Both the position numbers and the translations under genes were made by a program. The notes beneath the pieces are model-generated. The model was not told where the DNA came from. It worked only from the letters and a program-made list of their open reading frames with translations, and made no database searches. From contig JABVXV010000002.1 of the NCBI GenBank assembly GCA_013365325.1, forward strand, positions 372,001-436,000: a stretch of DNA of 64,000 nucleotides. The letters run 5' to 3'. The stretch's first letter is position 1. Each line of letters begins with the position of its first letter. Positions 13,796 through 33,899 of the stretch are shown piece after piece. The stretch comes from Dipetalonema caudispina. Lineage: Eukaryota; Nematoda; Chromadorea; Rhabditida; Onchocercidae.

Positions 13796-15948
13796 TCTCA
13801 TTCGTAATTATCCTGATTCGAATTTTTCTGATATGCATTGTTTTTCTGTCGGATGTCAATGTGTTTCCCGACATAACGGTTTTATATATCTTAGTTGTAC
13901 AAGCGAGGATTGCATGCATTGTGAATTATTGGTCAAATTATAAGGTTGAATAATTTGCCGTTTCTCCATATTTTGTGAAAATGTAAGCTGATCGTTGGCA
14001 ATTTAGTTTTCTTGAAATTGAAAAGATTTTTGAAGATTCATTTATTTTTCCTTGAGCTCTTATGATGGTTGGATGTCCTTTATTGCTGACTCTTTTAACT
14101 CAAATCAAATTTGGCTTTATGTTCAATACTGACGCTGATTTACACCTAGTTTAATTTCGTTTATCTTGAAACTTTCAAGTTTCAAATTTATTCTTCAATA
14201 CTTAACGTTGCTCGGCTATCTAACAACAAAGGACCATGAGTTAACCCATTGCAACTCCGTTAGCATATTTCCCTTATTTCCCTCCCCTACATGCTTTTTT
14301 CATATCGATAGAATTACTATTTCCATCCTTTCGGACCATTACCCCTATTCGTTCGGCTCTTAATATGTTTCAGTAGCATTTTCGTTTTCTGTTTCTTTTT
14401 ATCTTTTCTTTTCACGCACTCTAAATCTATGAAAGGATTAATCCCTTGCAGCTTTTCGTCGGTATATATATGTTAGAAAATTTATATTATCTTTGCAAAT
14501 ACCCATGGTTATTTTAATGCCTTTTGTCTTTCAGCTTCATTTCTAACCGTTAATTTTCTGAAATCTATTGGTAAATCCCCTTGCTTTTCCCTTTAGGTTT
14601 AAAAAAGTTCAAATTAGTGAAGTTAGTGCACTGGACCCTAGATATTCTCAGAATATGAAACCTGCGTTTTCGTATTAAGCATTACGAAATATTTTAGATT
14701 ATATAGCTCAAATTGTTTGCAAATTAAATTTTATTCAGTTTTCCCATCATTTGTTCGTCAGTGCACAATACTTTCGTCATATTATTTTCTTTTGATTTGT
14801 GCCTTGAGGTACAAGGTTTTTGTTAAACCAAAAAACAATTTCCAACCTCACTTTTTGAATCCAGGTTTTTTTTGAATTCCACTGAATCACTTGGACTAAT
14901 TCGGAATTCATTTTATTAACGATGTGATTTTTGCACACTCAACAAGTTCTCCGAGTCAAACTGTATTATATTTATCTTTCTCGTTAAATTTGCGCAGAAA
15001 TTCGAAAAGAATTAACCCTATTGCTACCTTTCATTGACAAATTTCTTAGTTCTATCAAAATATCGTCATTCGCATCGCTTTATCTCCCGTCCATTAGTGC
15101 CAGGGTCCCGCTATTTTTGTCTATTTTTTAAAAAATCTTTTGAAAATACTGGATTGTAAAGCTTTTGTCAATGCTGTATTTGCTGTATTATCTTTTTTGC
15201 CAATATCGGACGAGTGTATAACATATTTTATGTCCGGAAGACTTCTTGAAATTTGACTATGATTAATGATTCTATACGATGATTTGTAACTTTTCTTGCG
15301 TTTGCTACTTTTTTTAAGTAATTTGTTGTACATTCATTTTTCTTTTCGATTTTTTTGCTCACAAATGATGAAAATAAATTTGAAGTCATGTAATGCGAAA
15401 ATGTGATGAAGTGGTATCACATGCCATCATTTCATGAGGTGGTGCTAATGCTGTGAAATGGAGCTGAGATTGTTAACCATACTTCACAGAGATGTTTATT
15501 CAGTTTTTTACCCTACAGTAGGGTAATTTTTAAAATTTAGGGTAATAAAAAATAAAACTAGGGTAAAAATTAGGTAGTTTTAAAAAAAATTAATGCATCA
15601 AGAAATAAAGTTTTGGAGTGGAACATGTTTTCTCAAAAGGAAATTTGTTGGAAATTAGTCAGGGAGTTGTTGCTAGTATTTGTTTCTGTTATGAGTCGGT
15701 TCTCTGGTTGGAAAGGTTTCTAAGTTGTAGTTTATAGTGATGTTTCGTGAGTTATTTGTTAAGGATTTACGTGGTCGAGAACGGTGGTTCACAAAGTAGG
15801 GGTTTCATAGACTTTGAAAGAGGGATGCATTAGATCTTGCTTGTTCCCTTTTCTAGCTTATTATGGACTACTGGTCACGTGTGAACCTTTCGTGTGATTC
15901 TTACATCTTTTGACTTCTCTTAGAGGTCATTTTCGAGAACGTAATCAA
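13796..15948. other. Intergenic region between REEP and mog-1 genes
   Basis: REEP 3' UTR followed by T-rich sequence and the mog-1 upstream region. A minus-strand frame at 15121-15333 has an ATG and 70 Lys/Ser-rich codons, but no splice support or recognised homology. It is left as a weak candidate only. The repeated TAGGGTAA cluster at 15510-15566 is listed separately. Confidence 0.45.
15510..15566. repeat. TAGGGTAA cluster with a small palindrome
   Basis: TAGGGTAA occurs three times (15519-15526, 15538-15545, 15559-15566). The first copy is the right arm of a perfect 7-bp inverted repeat with a one-base centre, ACCCTAC-A-GTAGGGT (15510-15524). It lies about 380 bases before the mog-1 start codon. 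Function unknown; it is not the nematode telomere repeat TTAGGC. Confidence 0.6.
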
Positions 15949-25014
<9,066 letters not shown>

Positions 25015-25478
25015 TTATTCTCTCGGAATGCAGTCTTTTTTTATATTATGACTAAAACAGTTTGGGAAAACATTTCCAAATTAGCGGTACGTTTTGAAAC
25101 GTACGTTTTGAAATATTACAAAATTTTAAAATTGGAGATTAACTGGAAAACAAGAAATCTTTTATTTGCCATATTAATGCTAAGTTAATGAATTCATGAC
25201 TTTCATCAGTAATGACTGATGGATTGATAGGCGAAGACTAGAAAAATGTTCATCGCAAGAGCTTCAACTTTAGGAAGAAGTCCGAAAATTGATCTGAAAC
25301 AGAGAACGGTTTTTTTTTTTCTTTGAAGATATATGAAATCCATCTTTCTAGCGTAGTTTCCTTCAAAAATTTTTGCTGGTAATTCCATCACTTATACAGC
25401 CTTAATCATTTTCATAACATTGAATGTCATTTCTGTATTTCCTCCGTTTTCAATAAGATTTATCGTATGATAGAACTA
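25015..25478. other. Convergent gene spacer (mog-1 3' UTR and orphan gene 3' UTR)
   Basis: Short AT-rich spacer between the mog-1 stop codon and the stop codon of the minus-strand 101-residue gene. It should hold both 3' UTRs. No coding exon is evident. Confidence 0.5.
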
Positions 25479-26050
25479 TTAAGTAATCAGTGGATGAGAT
25501 CTGTGACATTTAGCTGCGCTGTTACCGAAGAAGATTGTATCCCTAGCAGCTTTCAGCCAACTGATATTGCTACATTATGTTTGCCATCATTTATTTTTTC
25601 TTAAAATTATTGATGGAATACTTATTCTATATATTATGCATTATTGCACTGTTTTATATATTCAGAAGTTGTAGTAAATTCATGTCAATACATTCCACTT
25701 GTTTTTATGAGGAAATGCGACTAAGCCGCTATCGATTTATACTTTTTACATTTAAAGGGGCTTGTATAAATCAGGTCTGATTCGTCCAGTTTTTTTTCAA
25801 ATTTGCACAGAAATGAAAAGACACACCTGTCAGACGTCGGTGCAGCTGTCGTAGCTTGTTTGTCACAAGATGCATAGGCTGAAGTAACTTTTGTTTTTAT
25901 CTCATAATTCAGTTTTTTTTGAAGATTATGTGATTGAATTAGTGGAATTTCGCCGGACATGATTGTTTCTAGAGTTATTAATTTAGCCTTCTTACAATAG
26001 AGATCAATATCCCCTTTTGGTAGATCTCTCGAATACACTCTGCCTCGCAT
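25479..26050 (-). CDS. Small orphan protein, 101 residues, function unknown
   Basis: Two exons on the minus strand: 26050-25827 (74 codons plus two bases) and 25560-25479. They join with phase preserved (GAC AG / GTGTGT donor; ATATCAG acceptor) to give 101 residues with an ATG and a TAA stop. An acceptor CTTCAG ends 16 bases before the ATG, as in neighbouring genes. The product begins MRGRVYSRDLPKGD and ends AAKCHRSHPLIT. It is basic, with no signal peptide, membrane segment or recognised domain. It lies tail-to-tail with mog-1 and head-to-head with the F-box gene. The composition is not the Phe/Ile/Asn bias of random frames here, and that plus the splice signals is the case for it. I do not recognise a family. 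Confidence 0.5.
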
Positions 26051-26066
26051 TCACAGTTTGTTTGTG

Positions 26067-27110
26067 CTGAAGATTATCTTTACTTAATTAGAAGATATGT
26101 TGTTATATGTACTTTCAATTAATTTTTCTCTTTTCATTTTCGTATCTTTATTTTAATTAAATGTATTGAAATTCCGATAATTTATTATTGAATGTTTGGA
26201 AAATATTTCTGCTACAGGTTTTACATTCATTGGAATTCGGATTGAATCTGCTTATTTTCTTGAGTTCTAGGTTAAAAAAAATGCATTTTACAAGCAAGTT
26301 TTTACCTCATCCTAATTCTTTATTCGTGGTATTCAAAAATAGCGACTATATGTCAAATATGAATCCATTCATGTCAAAGTACGACGTAATGCTTTCCCGC
26401 TCTTAGTAGTTCTTGCAAAAGTCTTATCAGTTGTAGAAGCATCCTCGCTAAGTGAGGCATTTCGTAGAACAGGATGCACTTGCACTCTACCTTGTTTCTA
26501 CTCTTACTCCTCTCCTGTTATTTGTTTATTCAATGCATTGCTTAAATTTAAACATTTCATCTGCACACATCGGTTAAGGACATAAAACAGCTTTCCTGAA
26601 CTGTGTTATATAAGTAGCATTCAAATTAGCAAAATATTAATATTGTAATGTGCGATATTCTCAATTTTATGTTTCAATAAAGTTCATCTTTCAGTTTTAT
26701 CTTCTATGTGCTATATCACAGACAAAGAAGTGGGTTGATTCTGCGTCATGCACGCAGAATCAACATCATTTATATAAATAATAGTGCTTTTTTGCAGGAT
26801 AAATCATTGTTAAATGCATTTATATCATTAACGTTACTGCTTATAGCCAGACATATTGCTATCTTTTCATAAAAACTAACAGCACGTTGTAGGAGAAATG
26901 GTTCGTCTTTCCCTTATTTATCAATAAGTGATATCATTCATTCCTGTGACAAATGGAAATTTTAGATTGTTTCCTTTTTTTGGTAGAATAATACTACTGG
27001 CTGTTAGCATGTTTTTGATTGTTTTCCAAATTTGCAATTTCGAACCGTTTTTGTCGATGACATCGACTTTCACTTACGTGTGAGTATTTTTTTATAGCAG
27101 TAAGAGCACG
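26067..27110. other. Divergent intergenic region (orphan gene and F-box gene)
   Basis: Shared upstream region of two divergently transcribed genes. No coding exon is supported. It contains the perfect hairpin at 26734-26764. Acceptors TTTATAG and CAG end at about 27097 and 27100, just before the F-box gene start. Confidence 0.5.
26734..26764. repeat. Perfect 13-bp inverted repeat (hairpin)
   Basis: GTTGATTCTGCGT (26734-26746) is followed after five bases (CATGC) by its exact reverse complement ACGCAGAATCAAC (26752-26764). The stem is GC-richer than the flanks and sits in the divergent intergenic region about 350 bases upstream of the F-box start codon. It could be a factor-binding palindrome, a structured RNA element or a transposon end. 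No CTRR tail follows, so a Helitron end is unlikely. Confidence 0.85.
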
Positions 27111-29268
27111 ATGGAGAAACTGCCGGAGGAGATGCTAAGGGCAGTCTTTGTATATTTGCCAGGGTCCGATCGTCTACCGGTATCGCTAACATGTCGTCGA
27201 TGGTTTAATTTATTAAAAGATTCTGTCCCGAGTATCAAAGCTGTACACATTTCTCTGGATACGTCAGCTTGTTCAACTCGTTTTTTAGAAGCATCCCTAT
27301 CGGAAGCAGCTCTTTCGATATGTTTGTGTCCCGGACATGCGCAGAAACATGCTGTTCTATTGCAGCCACTGTTTCAAGCTGTTGGTAAAAAGCTTGCAAC
27401 TTTAGCTGTCGAGGATAATCTTATACCAAAGGCTAGTTTAAGGTTTATTATAAAACTTTATAAATATGGATCACACTATGTTGATAAGAGCATAAGATGA
27501 TCACTCAATTTTCGTACTGATCAGTATCTTTTGTTCCTCAAAATAGATCCAAATATTTGTCTGAGAGGCTAGAGGTTGTATTATAAACCATTCGTTAGCT
27601 TGAACTACTGATTTATAATATCTCGATTGAGTGCTTAAATGAATGAATTTTATTTCTCAAATTTCAGGAAGGAGTGGAGACTCAAATTCCGGACGTGACA
27701 GTTCACGCACTGCTCAACAGTATACCGATATGCTTACGGGCCTTGCACTTCCAGGGTGTTGATTTCTCGAAAGTTCGACCATGGACATTTGCGCTACTCG
27801 TAAAATTGAAATCCTTAGAAGAATTATATATACTGGATGCAGTTCTCCCAACTGATAATGAATCTTTGTTTGCCAGGATGATTTCTCCATCGTTCGATAC
27901 CTTGACAAGCATTTCCGTTACTAATAATGCACAGGTCAGTCAGTTCTTTTTGCAGATTTTCATTTAACTGTATTGGCTTTGAAATTAGGCTTTTTTAAGC
28001 AAGAATTTATTTAGAGTTTGCTTGAGATTTAGCGAAGAGTGGAAAAGACTTGATGAAAAGTGGTGGGATTTAATCCAGATCTAATATTTTTTAGTTGAAC
28101 ATACCAAATTTCAGGAATTGAACGGTTTTTAGTTTTGAATATAAAAGTCCCAATTCTGTGGAGCTTTTTAACTTAACTTCATGTTTCCCCTGTAATTCGT
28201 CAAGAAATTTCAACAGGATCGAACTAGAGCAAAATATTTGCACACAATTTCCCATTTTCATACAGTACACTTTCGAGAACAAATTTTTTTTTCAATTTAA
28301 AAAATGGATACGACACGGAGTACCTAACAAGACTGTTTATTGCTCCAGAAGTAATTCATTTCAAAGAAATGAGGGAAAATGAAGATATATCGGTATGAAT
28401 AAATGTATGATATCAATATTATCACTGTTTCCAAGATTGGAATTAACACTTAATAGCGTACGAAATTTTCTTGGTATTCCAAATTTTAGATCACAGATAA
28501 ATTCGTATCTACATTGGCGCGACGGTGTCCCATCTTACAAACAGTAAATTTGAATGGATGTAAGCGCATTACTTCTTTATCTGTGCTTGCTTTTGCTGAA
28601 AATGCTTCGCATCGAGTTACGGAACTAACGTTTATTCATGTCCAAGCAACGATGTTCAATCCTAACTTGGTAAGATTAAAAATGCACACAGTTTTAATGG
28701 TGAATGGATTCTGATCATCATCTAAGTTAAATCTGTTCGAATTTTGAGATTGACATTTAATGATAGTATTCACAAATTTGCTGTGGAAATTTTTTTTTAA
28801 TTTTGAGGAGGTCAGTTTTAGGGAAGGAAGTCACGAAAGGTAGGAATAAATGGGAACATTTTGTTTATTTAATGACTTTACCACATACATTTCCGGACAG
28901 CAAAAAACATGAAAAATAATCCTGAGACCTTTCCAATTTACTTTGAAAATTTGATTCGTTTTATTCTGAAATTCGTACCTATTTCACTATATGGGAACAG
29001 GATTACGACTTTCAGTTTTCCCAATTTCATTTAGTCTTAAATCTTTGGAAAATTTAACTGCTATATTAAATTTACTTTGTTCTACAAATATTTCTTACTG
29101 AACCTATCAGCTCCTGTTTAGCTGCAACGATATTTATCATCACCACTACTGGCCGGCGGGAATTATTGGAGAGCAAATGCCCTGAAATTGGAAATTGGAT
29201 TTCAGCATGATGCGATTTGTTTGGAGAATATTTGTCGCACCAATCTATTCATTATTGTCTTTACTTAA
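27111..29268 (+). CDS. F-box/leucine-rich-repeat protein
   Basis: Substrate adaptor of an SCF ubiquitin ligase by family inference. Exons 27111-27442, 27547-27574, 27668-27934, 28321-28392, 28490-28669 and 29122-29268 give about 341 residues. Residues 3-35 form the F-box: KLPEEMLRAVFVYLPGSDRL then SLTCRRWFNLL. The rest shows irregular leucine-rich repeats such as ALHFQGVDFSKV, ITDKFVSTLARRCPILQ and TVNLNGCKRITSLSVLAFAE. The last exon has LQRYLSSPLLAGGN and ends IVFT. Exon 2 is a 28-base microexon that restores phase exactly. The acceptor I use for exon 4 (after CACGGAG at 28320) is weak. A better acceptor, CATACAG, lies at 28265 but needs a different phase, so that junction is uncertain. An acceptor lies about 10 bases before the ATG. 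Confidence 0.8.
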
Positions 29269-29314
29269 CGGATCTCGAAAGCGAGTATATCGTAGCATTG
29301 TTTATATTTTACAT

Positions 29315-29320
29315 AATAAA
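29315..29320 (+). terminator. AATAAA polyadenylation signal
   Basis: Canonical hexamer 46 bases after the F-box gene stop codon. It supports 29268 as the true end of that gene. Confidence 0.7.
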
Positions 29321-29799
29321 ATTAAAACATTTTTTTGCTCTTAATCACTGCTTGTTCTGATGAGAAGGGATTAAATTTAAGTATCTAGTTCCTTTTTCTG
29401 TATATTTTGTTTCACACTTTTTGCAACTGGCTCTGTCTTCTCTTTTATAGCATTCATATCCCCATCTTCTTTTAAACCACACACTTATTTTTACCTTTGA
29501 ATGCAAAACCTATCGCTTTAATTCTCTGGCAGCATCTAATAATATGAGAAACAAAACTGTTATGGTAATACTGTTGTTATATTAAATACCAAGTCTCAGT
29601 TTTTCAAAAAGAATGGAAAAATTTACCAAAAATACAGTTACAATGTTCCTTTAGACACTCCTATATCATTATAGTATAATTCTAATGAATATGTAAAAGC
29701 AATTTTGTCATTCATTACATTTTTTAATTGTAGATGTTGAAATTTTCTTCGTTTAGCTTATTTCCAGATAAAGCTCGATAAATCTGGTCCACCGTATTA

Positions 29800-30021
29800 T
29801 CACTTTTTCTTAAGTGCTGGTATCGATTTGACTTGCAAGCATGAAGAAAATTTGTCACTAAGCTTTTCATGGCTAACATTAAGACGGTATTCAGCAAAAT
29901 AAACCGAACGGAATAAATTTGGATATCGAAAAATATCTTCATCCATTTCTGCTTCAGACGAAATGGTTTTCACTGCTCGGAACTCTTGTAAATTGAGCGA
30001 AATGCAGCTGAAGTTAAGCAT
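29800..30021 (-). CDS. Possible small protein, 73 residues, unknown
   Basis: Single-exon frame on the minus strand with an ATG at 30021-30019 and a stop at 29802-29800. A TTTCCAG acceptor ends 18 bases upstream, as expected for a trans-splice site. The product begins MLNFSCISLNLQEFRAV, is rich in charged residues (SSEAEMDEDIFRYPN, EYRLNVSHEKLSDKF) and ends in three lysines. Two other minus-strand frames overlap: 29970-30194, and a C-terminal frame ending ALSGNKLNEENFNIYN at 29724. The true gene may therefore be a spliced or frameshifted combination that I could not resolve. No family recognised. Confidence 0.28.
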   Translation of the reverse strand: MLNFSCISLNLQEFRAVKTISSEAEMDEDIFRYPNLFRSVYFAEYRLNVSHEKLSDKFSSCLQVKSIPALKKK

Positions 30022-30039
30022 AAGAATAAAAAAGTGGGT

Positions 30040-30795
30040 CTGGAAATCAACGCAAGATGAGGAATAGTGCGACCCGCAACGGTATTATAAATTATCCGGA
30101 GATGGCGTTTACTATACATACGATCCACCCTATCAAAAGCTAGACGCCTGTCTGAGAGAATTCTGAAGCAAGAGCTTACCAAACAATTATTCATTTTATT
30201 CTAACGTCTTAGAATAAATCCCATGCTTCATTACGGTATTTACAAACTTCGAATTTCAGCAACTTTATCAAGATATTCGTATGAGCCCTGTTTGTATATA
30301 AAACACAGCATAAACGTTCAAAACATTGGTGACTTGAAGGACATGAAAAAATAGAAATTATTTTACAGAAACATGCATAGGTTGTTTTACAACTGAGTGC
30401 GCTTCAATTTAGGCTCAGCTCAATAACATAACAATCGAAAAAAAAAATGAATAAGGTATAATGAGTGAAAGATAACAATGCAGAAAAAAACTATAACTTA
30501 CAAAACGTATCAAGATACCACTGCATCTGAGGAAAGTAAAATATCCCTTCCTTGCTTTAAAGTCGCTTTTGATTATCAAACTGGTTACCAAACACTAGCA
30601 TAAAATTCAACTATGAAGCTGATTGATATCATGCTGGTGCTACCCCTTTAAGGTGATGAGCGAAAGAATATGGAATCACGTTGCTGTTTATCCAAACTTT
30701 TCCTACAGTTAATAGTAATACATCTGATTTTTCGTGACTTACAAGAAAAAAGTTCTGTCTGGATTTTTAATCCACATAAATAGTAATTCAATAGA
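30040..30795. other. Spacer between two minus-strand genes
   Basis: AT-rich, with no supported exon. It likely contains the 3' UTR of the CDCA3-like gene and the upstream region of the candidate 73-residue gene. Part of the overlapping minus-strand frame 29970-30194 lies here and is unexplained. Confidence 0.4.
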
Positions 30796-31378
30796 TCAGG
30801 TACTAGATGAAGCATTACTTTTGCGTAGAAGTTTTTCGTGCAGTTTTTGCCGTTTCCTTTTGTTTCTAGGTGGAGTTACGGACGAATCACTCGATTTTGG
30901 CGTACTGAAAAATACCTTCCAAAAAAATTCAGCTTCTGAAGGAAAAAATCTCAAGTACAGGGATTTCATTTTCACTGAACACATGAAATGATACCGTGAC
31001 AATTACGACCATGGACAACGGACAACGTACAACGTAATGAAGCAATTTCATGGCTGACGTCGGAAACTTCTTTCAAATGTCCAGTGCACGATTTCACTGG
31101 CGTGTAAAGCACCACTCTGTGTTTCAAAAGATGACCGAACATTCCGACGATTAATTATGACTTTTTTCTCTATTTACCATTTCTAATGGTATTTTTTACA
31201 ATGAGTTAAAAACGAACCTTTCAACCTCAATAGGCGTTCGTGGTATTGTCGTGGTTGGTGATCTTGGATCCATTTCAACACGCCGGATAATCTTTCTTGG
31301 TTTGGTTGGAGTACTATATACATCGTCTTGGAGAAGTTCCTTTTTTTCTTCTTTTATTTTTCCGAAAAACTGGCCCAT
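30796..31378 (-). CDS. CDCA3/Tome-1-like protein, compact form
   Basis: Two minus-strand exons, 31378-31218 and 30904-30796, join in phase (donor GTTCGT, acceptor TTTTTCAG) to give 89 residues. The diagnostic segment is [19 protein letters not shown] at residues 35-53, matching the N-terminal DPRSP...RTPI motif of vertebrate CDCA3 (trigger of mitotic entry 1), an APC/C-regulated adaptor linked to WEE1 turnover. The start MGQFFGK carries Gly2, also like CDCA3 (a possible myristoylation site). There are five Ser/Thr-Pro sites, candidates for CDK phosphorylation. The C-terminus is basic ([18 protein letters not shown]). Human CDCA3 is about 268 residues, so the central part is absent here, and I see no KEN box. 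A CTTCAG acceptor ends 23 bases before the ATG. Homology rests on one short motif, so function is inference. Confidence 0.62.
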
Positions 31379-32030
31379 CACTCACCACTGGGGGTTAGTA
31401 ACTGAAGCACATGTAAAAAAGTATATTATTGCATTAAAACTAAAGTTCATTGATGAGTGACATTTCTGACAAGCTCCTTTTATTTGAAGATGAAATGCAT
31501 TTTGAGTAAGGATAGCAGGGAACAGTGGTTTAAGAGTGATATGCAAAACTAGCGTAAGGTGCAGGCAAATGAATAAACCAAACAAGTTATCTAGTAATAA
31601 TCTGAAATTTCCAAAATTTTCTTCAAATTTCGGAGGGAAAATCACCGATCGATTTTAGACTCCATCCGGTAAAATTTAATGAAGAAGATTAAGTTACTGA
31701 ATTAATAAAAATGGGTTCGATACTCCCTTCCACTCCAATCCATGCATGAAAGAAACTTGGGATTAAGAGTTCTTCGCTGAATTTCTGTCAAGCATTGAAT
31801 AGAATGATAATAATGAGAAAAATATAATTAAATTAAAGTAAAATGACCGGTGCCGTATTCGCTTCGTTCAATTTGTAATTCGATTCGAGTAAGTATCGAA
31901 AATAGATCCAGTATAGAGGATGTTCTTTCGGTACTGAAAAATTATAAGAGTGCAAACGAATAACTGTTACATAATGGCAATTAAGAAATAATTTATCAAA
32001 TTGTTAAAATTTGAAATAATATATTTCCAG

Positions 32031-32204
32031 GAAAACTGTTATCAAGATACCGAAAAGACATGCTTAAGTCTTAGATTTGACGTACCTGTCAAGCCAAGAA
32101 CATTGAAAGAGATAATGGTCAGTAGTTCTAAACATATGATTAAGGTTGAGGATTTCAAACAAAAGACATTAGTGAAATTGCTGAGAAAGAATCGAGTTTT
32201 TTGA
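32031..32204 (+). other. Exon-like open frame, possible terminal exon of an unknown gene
   Basis: A good acceptor (ATATTTCCAG) ends at 32030 and is followed by 57 open codons and a TGA. The peptide begins ENCYQDTEKTCLSLRF and continues with VKPRTLKEIM and KTLVKLLRKNRVF. Its composition is closer to real protein than to random frames here. I found no upstream exon with matching phase between 31404 and 32000, so this is a candidate only. Confidence 0.22.
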
Positions 32205-32993
32205 TTCAGGATAATGGTATCAATAAAATTTATATCATAGTATTGCTTTTTTTAATAGACATCGAGAATCTGCAGTGTGTCAATGAAGAGCTTCTAAGAT
32301 TCTAGGAATAGCGAGAATTTATATTATGATCCTCACTTTTCAGATTGATGAAGTAGGAAATTTTATGCAATAAGAGTAAGAAAAACATCGATACGAATTA
32401 GGGTAAAGGAATCCGAAGAGGAGCACAGCTAACCTTTTTAGCTTTTTAGCATCTCTAATAAATCTACCGGAAGGTGTAACTTATCCATAAAAAATATATT
32501 TAAATGAAATGGATTAATGCTGGAATTCATATGGGTCTTTTTTTGTTATGAAGCCATGAAGTGGAAAGAGGAGTGATGGTGGAACGCAGTGATATACACC
32601 GGTAGAATTAGTAGTATTAATGCGATGGCATGGTTGAAGGATAAGGAAAGATGAACTATTTTCTGTATTTATTTGCAATGAAATGATCACTTTTAGATGA
32701 AATGATGCTCAGACAGAATTTTCAAGATATGGTCACTGCTTTTGATTAAAAAATGGAAATGTGTTAACGACATGAAAAGGCATTGTCTATTTTTGTTCTT
32801 CTCTAATTAAGGCTACTCTCAGCTCTCACTAAGACGAAGAAGAAGAAAAAAAAGAGAAGTTATCAAATGTATTCAAGGTACGCCAAAGAGATTACCATCT
32901 ACCTACCACCTAAGGTTATGTCTAAATTACTGATGAGTATTAAAATCATTCTCTCCCATAGAACAAATCAATGTAGGAGATGAATCAGGAGGT

Positions 32994-33027
32994 AATATTG
33001 GTGTCCAAGTATCTGGACACCAATATT
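32994..33027. repeat. Perfect 14-bp inverted repeat (hairpin)
   Basis: AATATTGGTGTCCA (32994-33007), a six-base loop AGTATC, then the exact complement TGGACACCAATATT (33014-33027). A minus-strand frame without an ATG reads through it. The stem would give a stable RNA hairpin on either strand. Confidence 0.85.
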
Positions 33028-33899
33028 CTTTACGATTAAAACCACGAAGAAGTGCAAGAAGACTACACTCAGCCAAGGATAATGTATATAATAATAAATC
33101 AAACAAAACACTCAATCATAATTACTTATAGAGAGTGTCTTTATCACTTCCTAATATCGAATTAAATATTTGGAAATTAATTTTACTGTCTTAAATTAAA
33201 TTATATTAGCTGAGGTCAAGAATATGGCAATAAAGCCTTAAATTGTGCCAAAAAGAGCTGTAAAACATGATGGCCTAGTCTTAATGCACATTAACTAGCC
33301 CAATCGACAGCTACAGCCTATAATAAAGCCTTTAAAAACCTCAAAATTTATTGAAAAATTTCAATTCTCGCGCTTTCATAAATGTCAAAATAACAACTCT
33401 AAAGATAATCGTGGTAAGACCGAGAGAGAACGGGGAATTGGTAGAGAGTTTTGTGATGAAATAATCGATATGGGGGAGATGTACGGGCGGGTAAGACGTA
33501 TCACTACATTAGGATTGATTGATGTATTAATAAGCCTGAAATATTTGGTCAACTTATGGGCTCATTTCTTATTCTGTCCCTTTCTACTGAATCGTTTGGA
33601 AGAGAGAATTAATCAAGAATCTATGAAAGAATGAGCAATAGTCAGATATCATCCATGAACGATTTCATAGATACTAATGAACCTTCTGATATTCTCACGA
33701 GGATCATGATCTATCTTAAGCTAGTTATATTTGTTCTTTTGAACGTTAGCATCATTTGTGTTGTATGTGATATCAAGAATAGATTAATGTATCTATTTCA
33801 TTTTATTATATTTTGCAGAAGTAAGCCCACAAGAGGTGGGAAGTTGGGGAAAAGATTTGTGAGAGAAAGACGGAAAAGAAGGAGAAAAGAGGGATAACG

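Larger units (their letters stand above)
31404..33899. other. Intergenic region with orphan exon-like frames
   Basis: Divergent upstream region of the CDCA3-like gene (minus) and the INTS15-like gene (plus). It holds the exon-like frame at 32031-32204, a perfect hairpin at 32994-33027 inside a 62-codon minus-strand frame (33115-32927), and the INTS15 leader. The INTS15 leader starts after the acceptor TTTTGCAG ending at 33818. No complete gene could be built from the orphan frames. Confidence 0.45.

Noticed and set aside
13557..13943. 120-123-codon open frames on both strands over the last REEP exon
   Set aside because: The third frame from 13670 continues REEP in the correct phase with an Arg/Ser-rich tail and a stop at 13795. 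The longer frames have no splice or homology support.
15121..15333. 70-codon minus-strand ATG frame, Lys/Ser-rich
   Set aside because: No splice signals, no homology, low-complexity ends. Expected by chance in AT-rich DNA.
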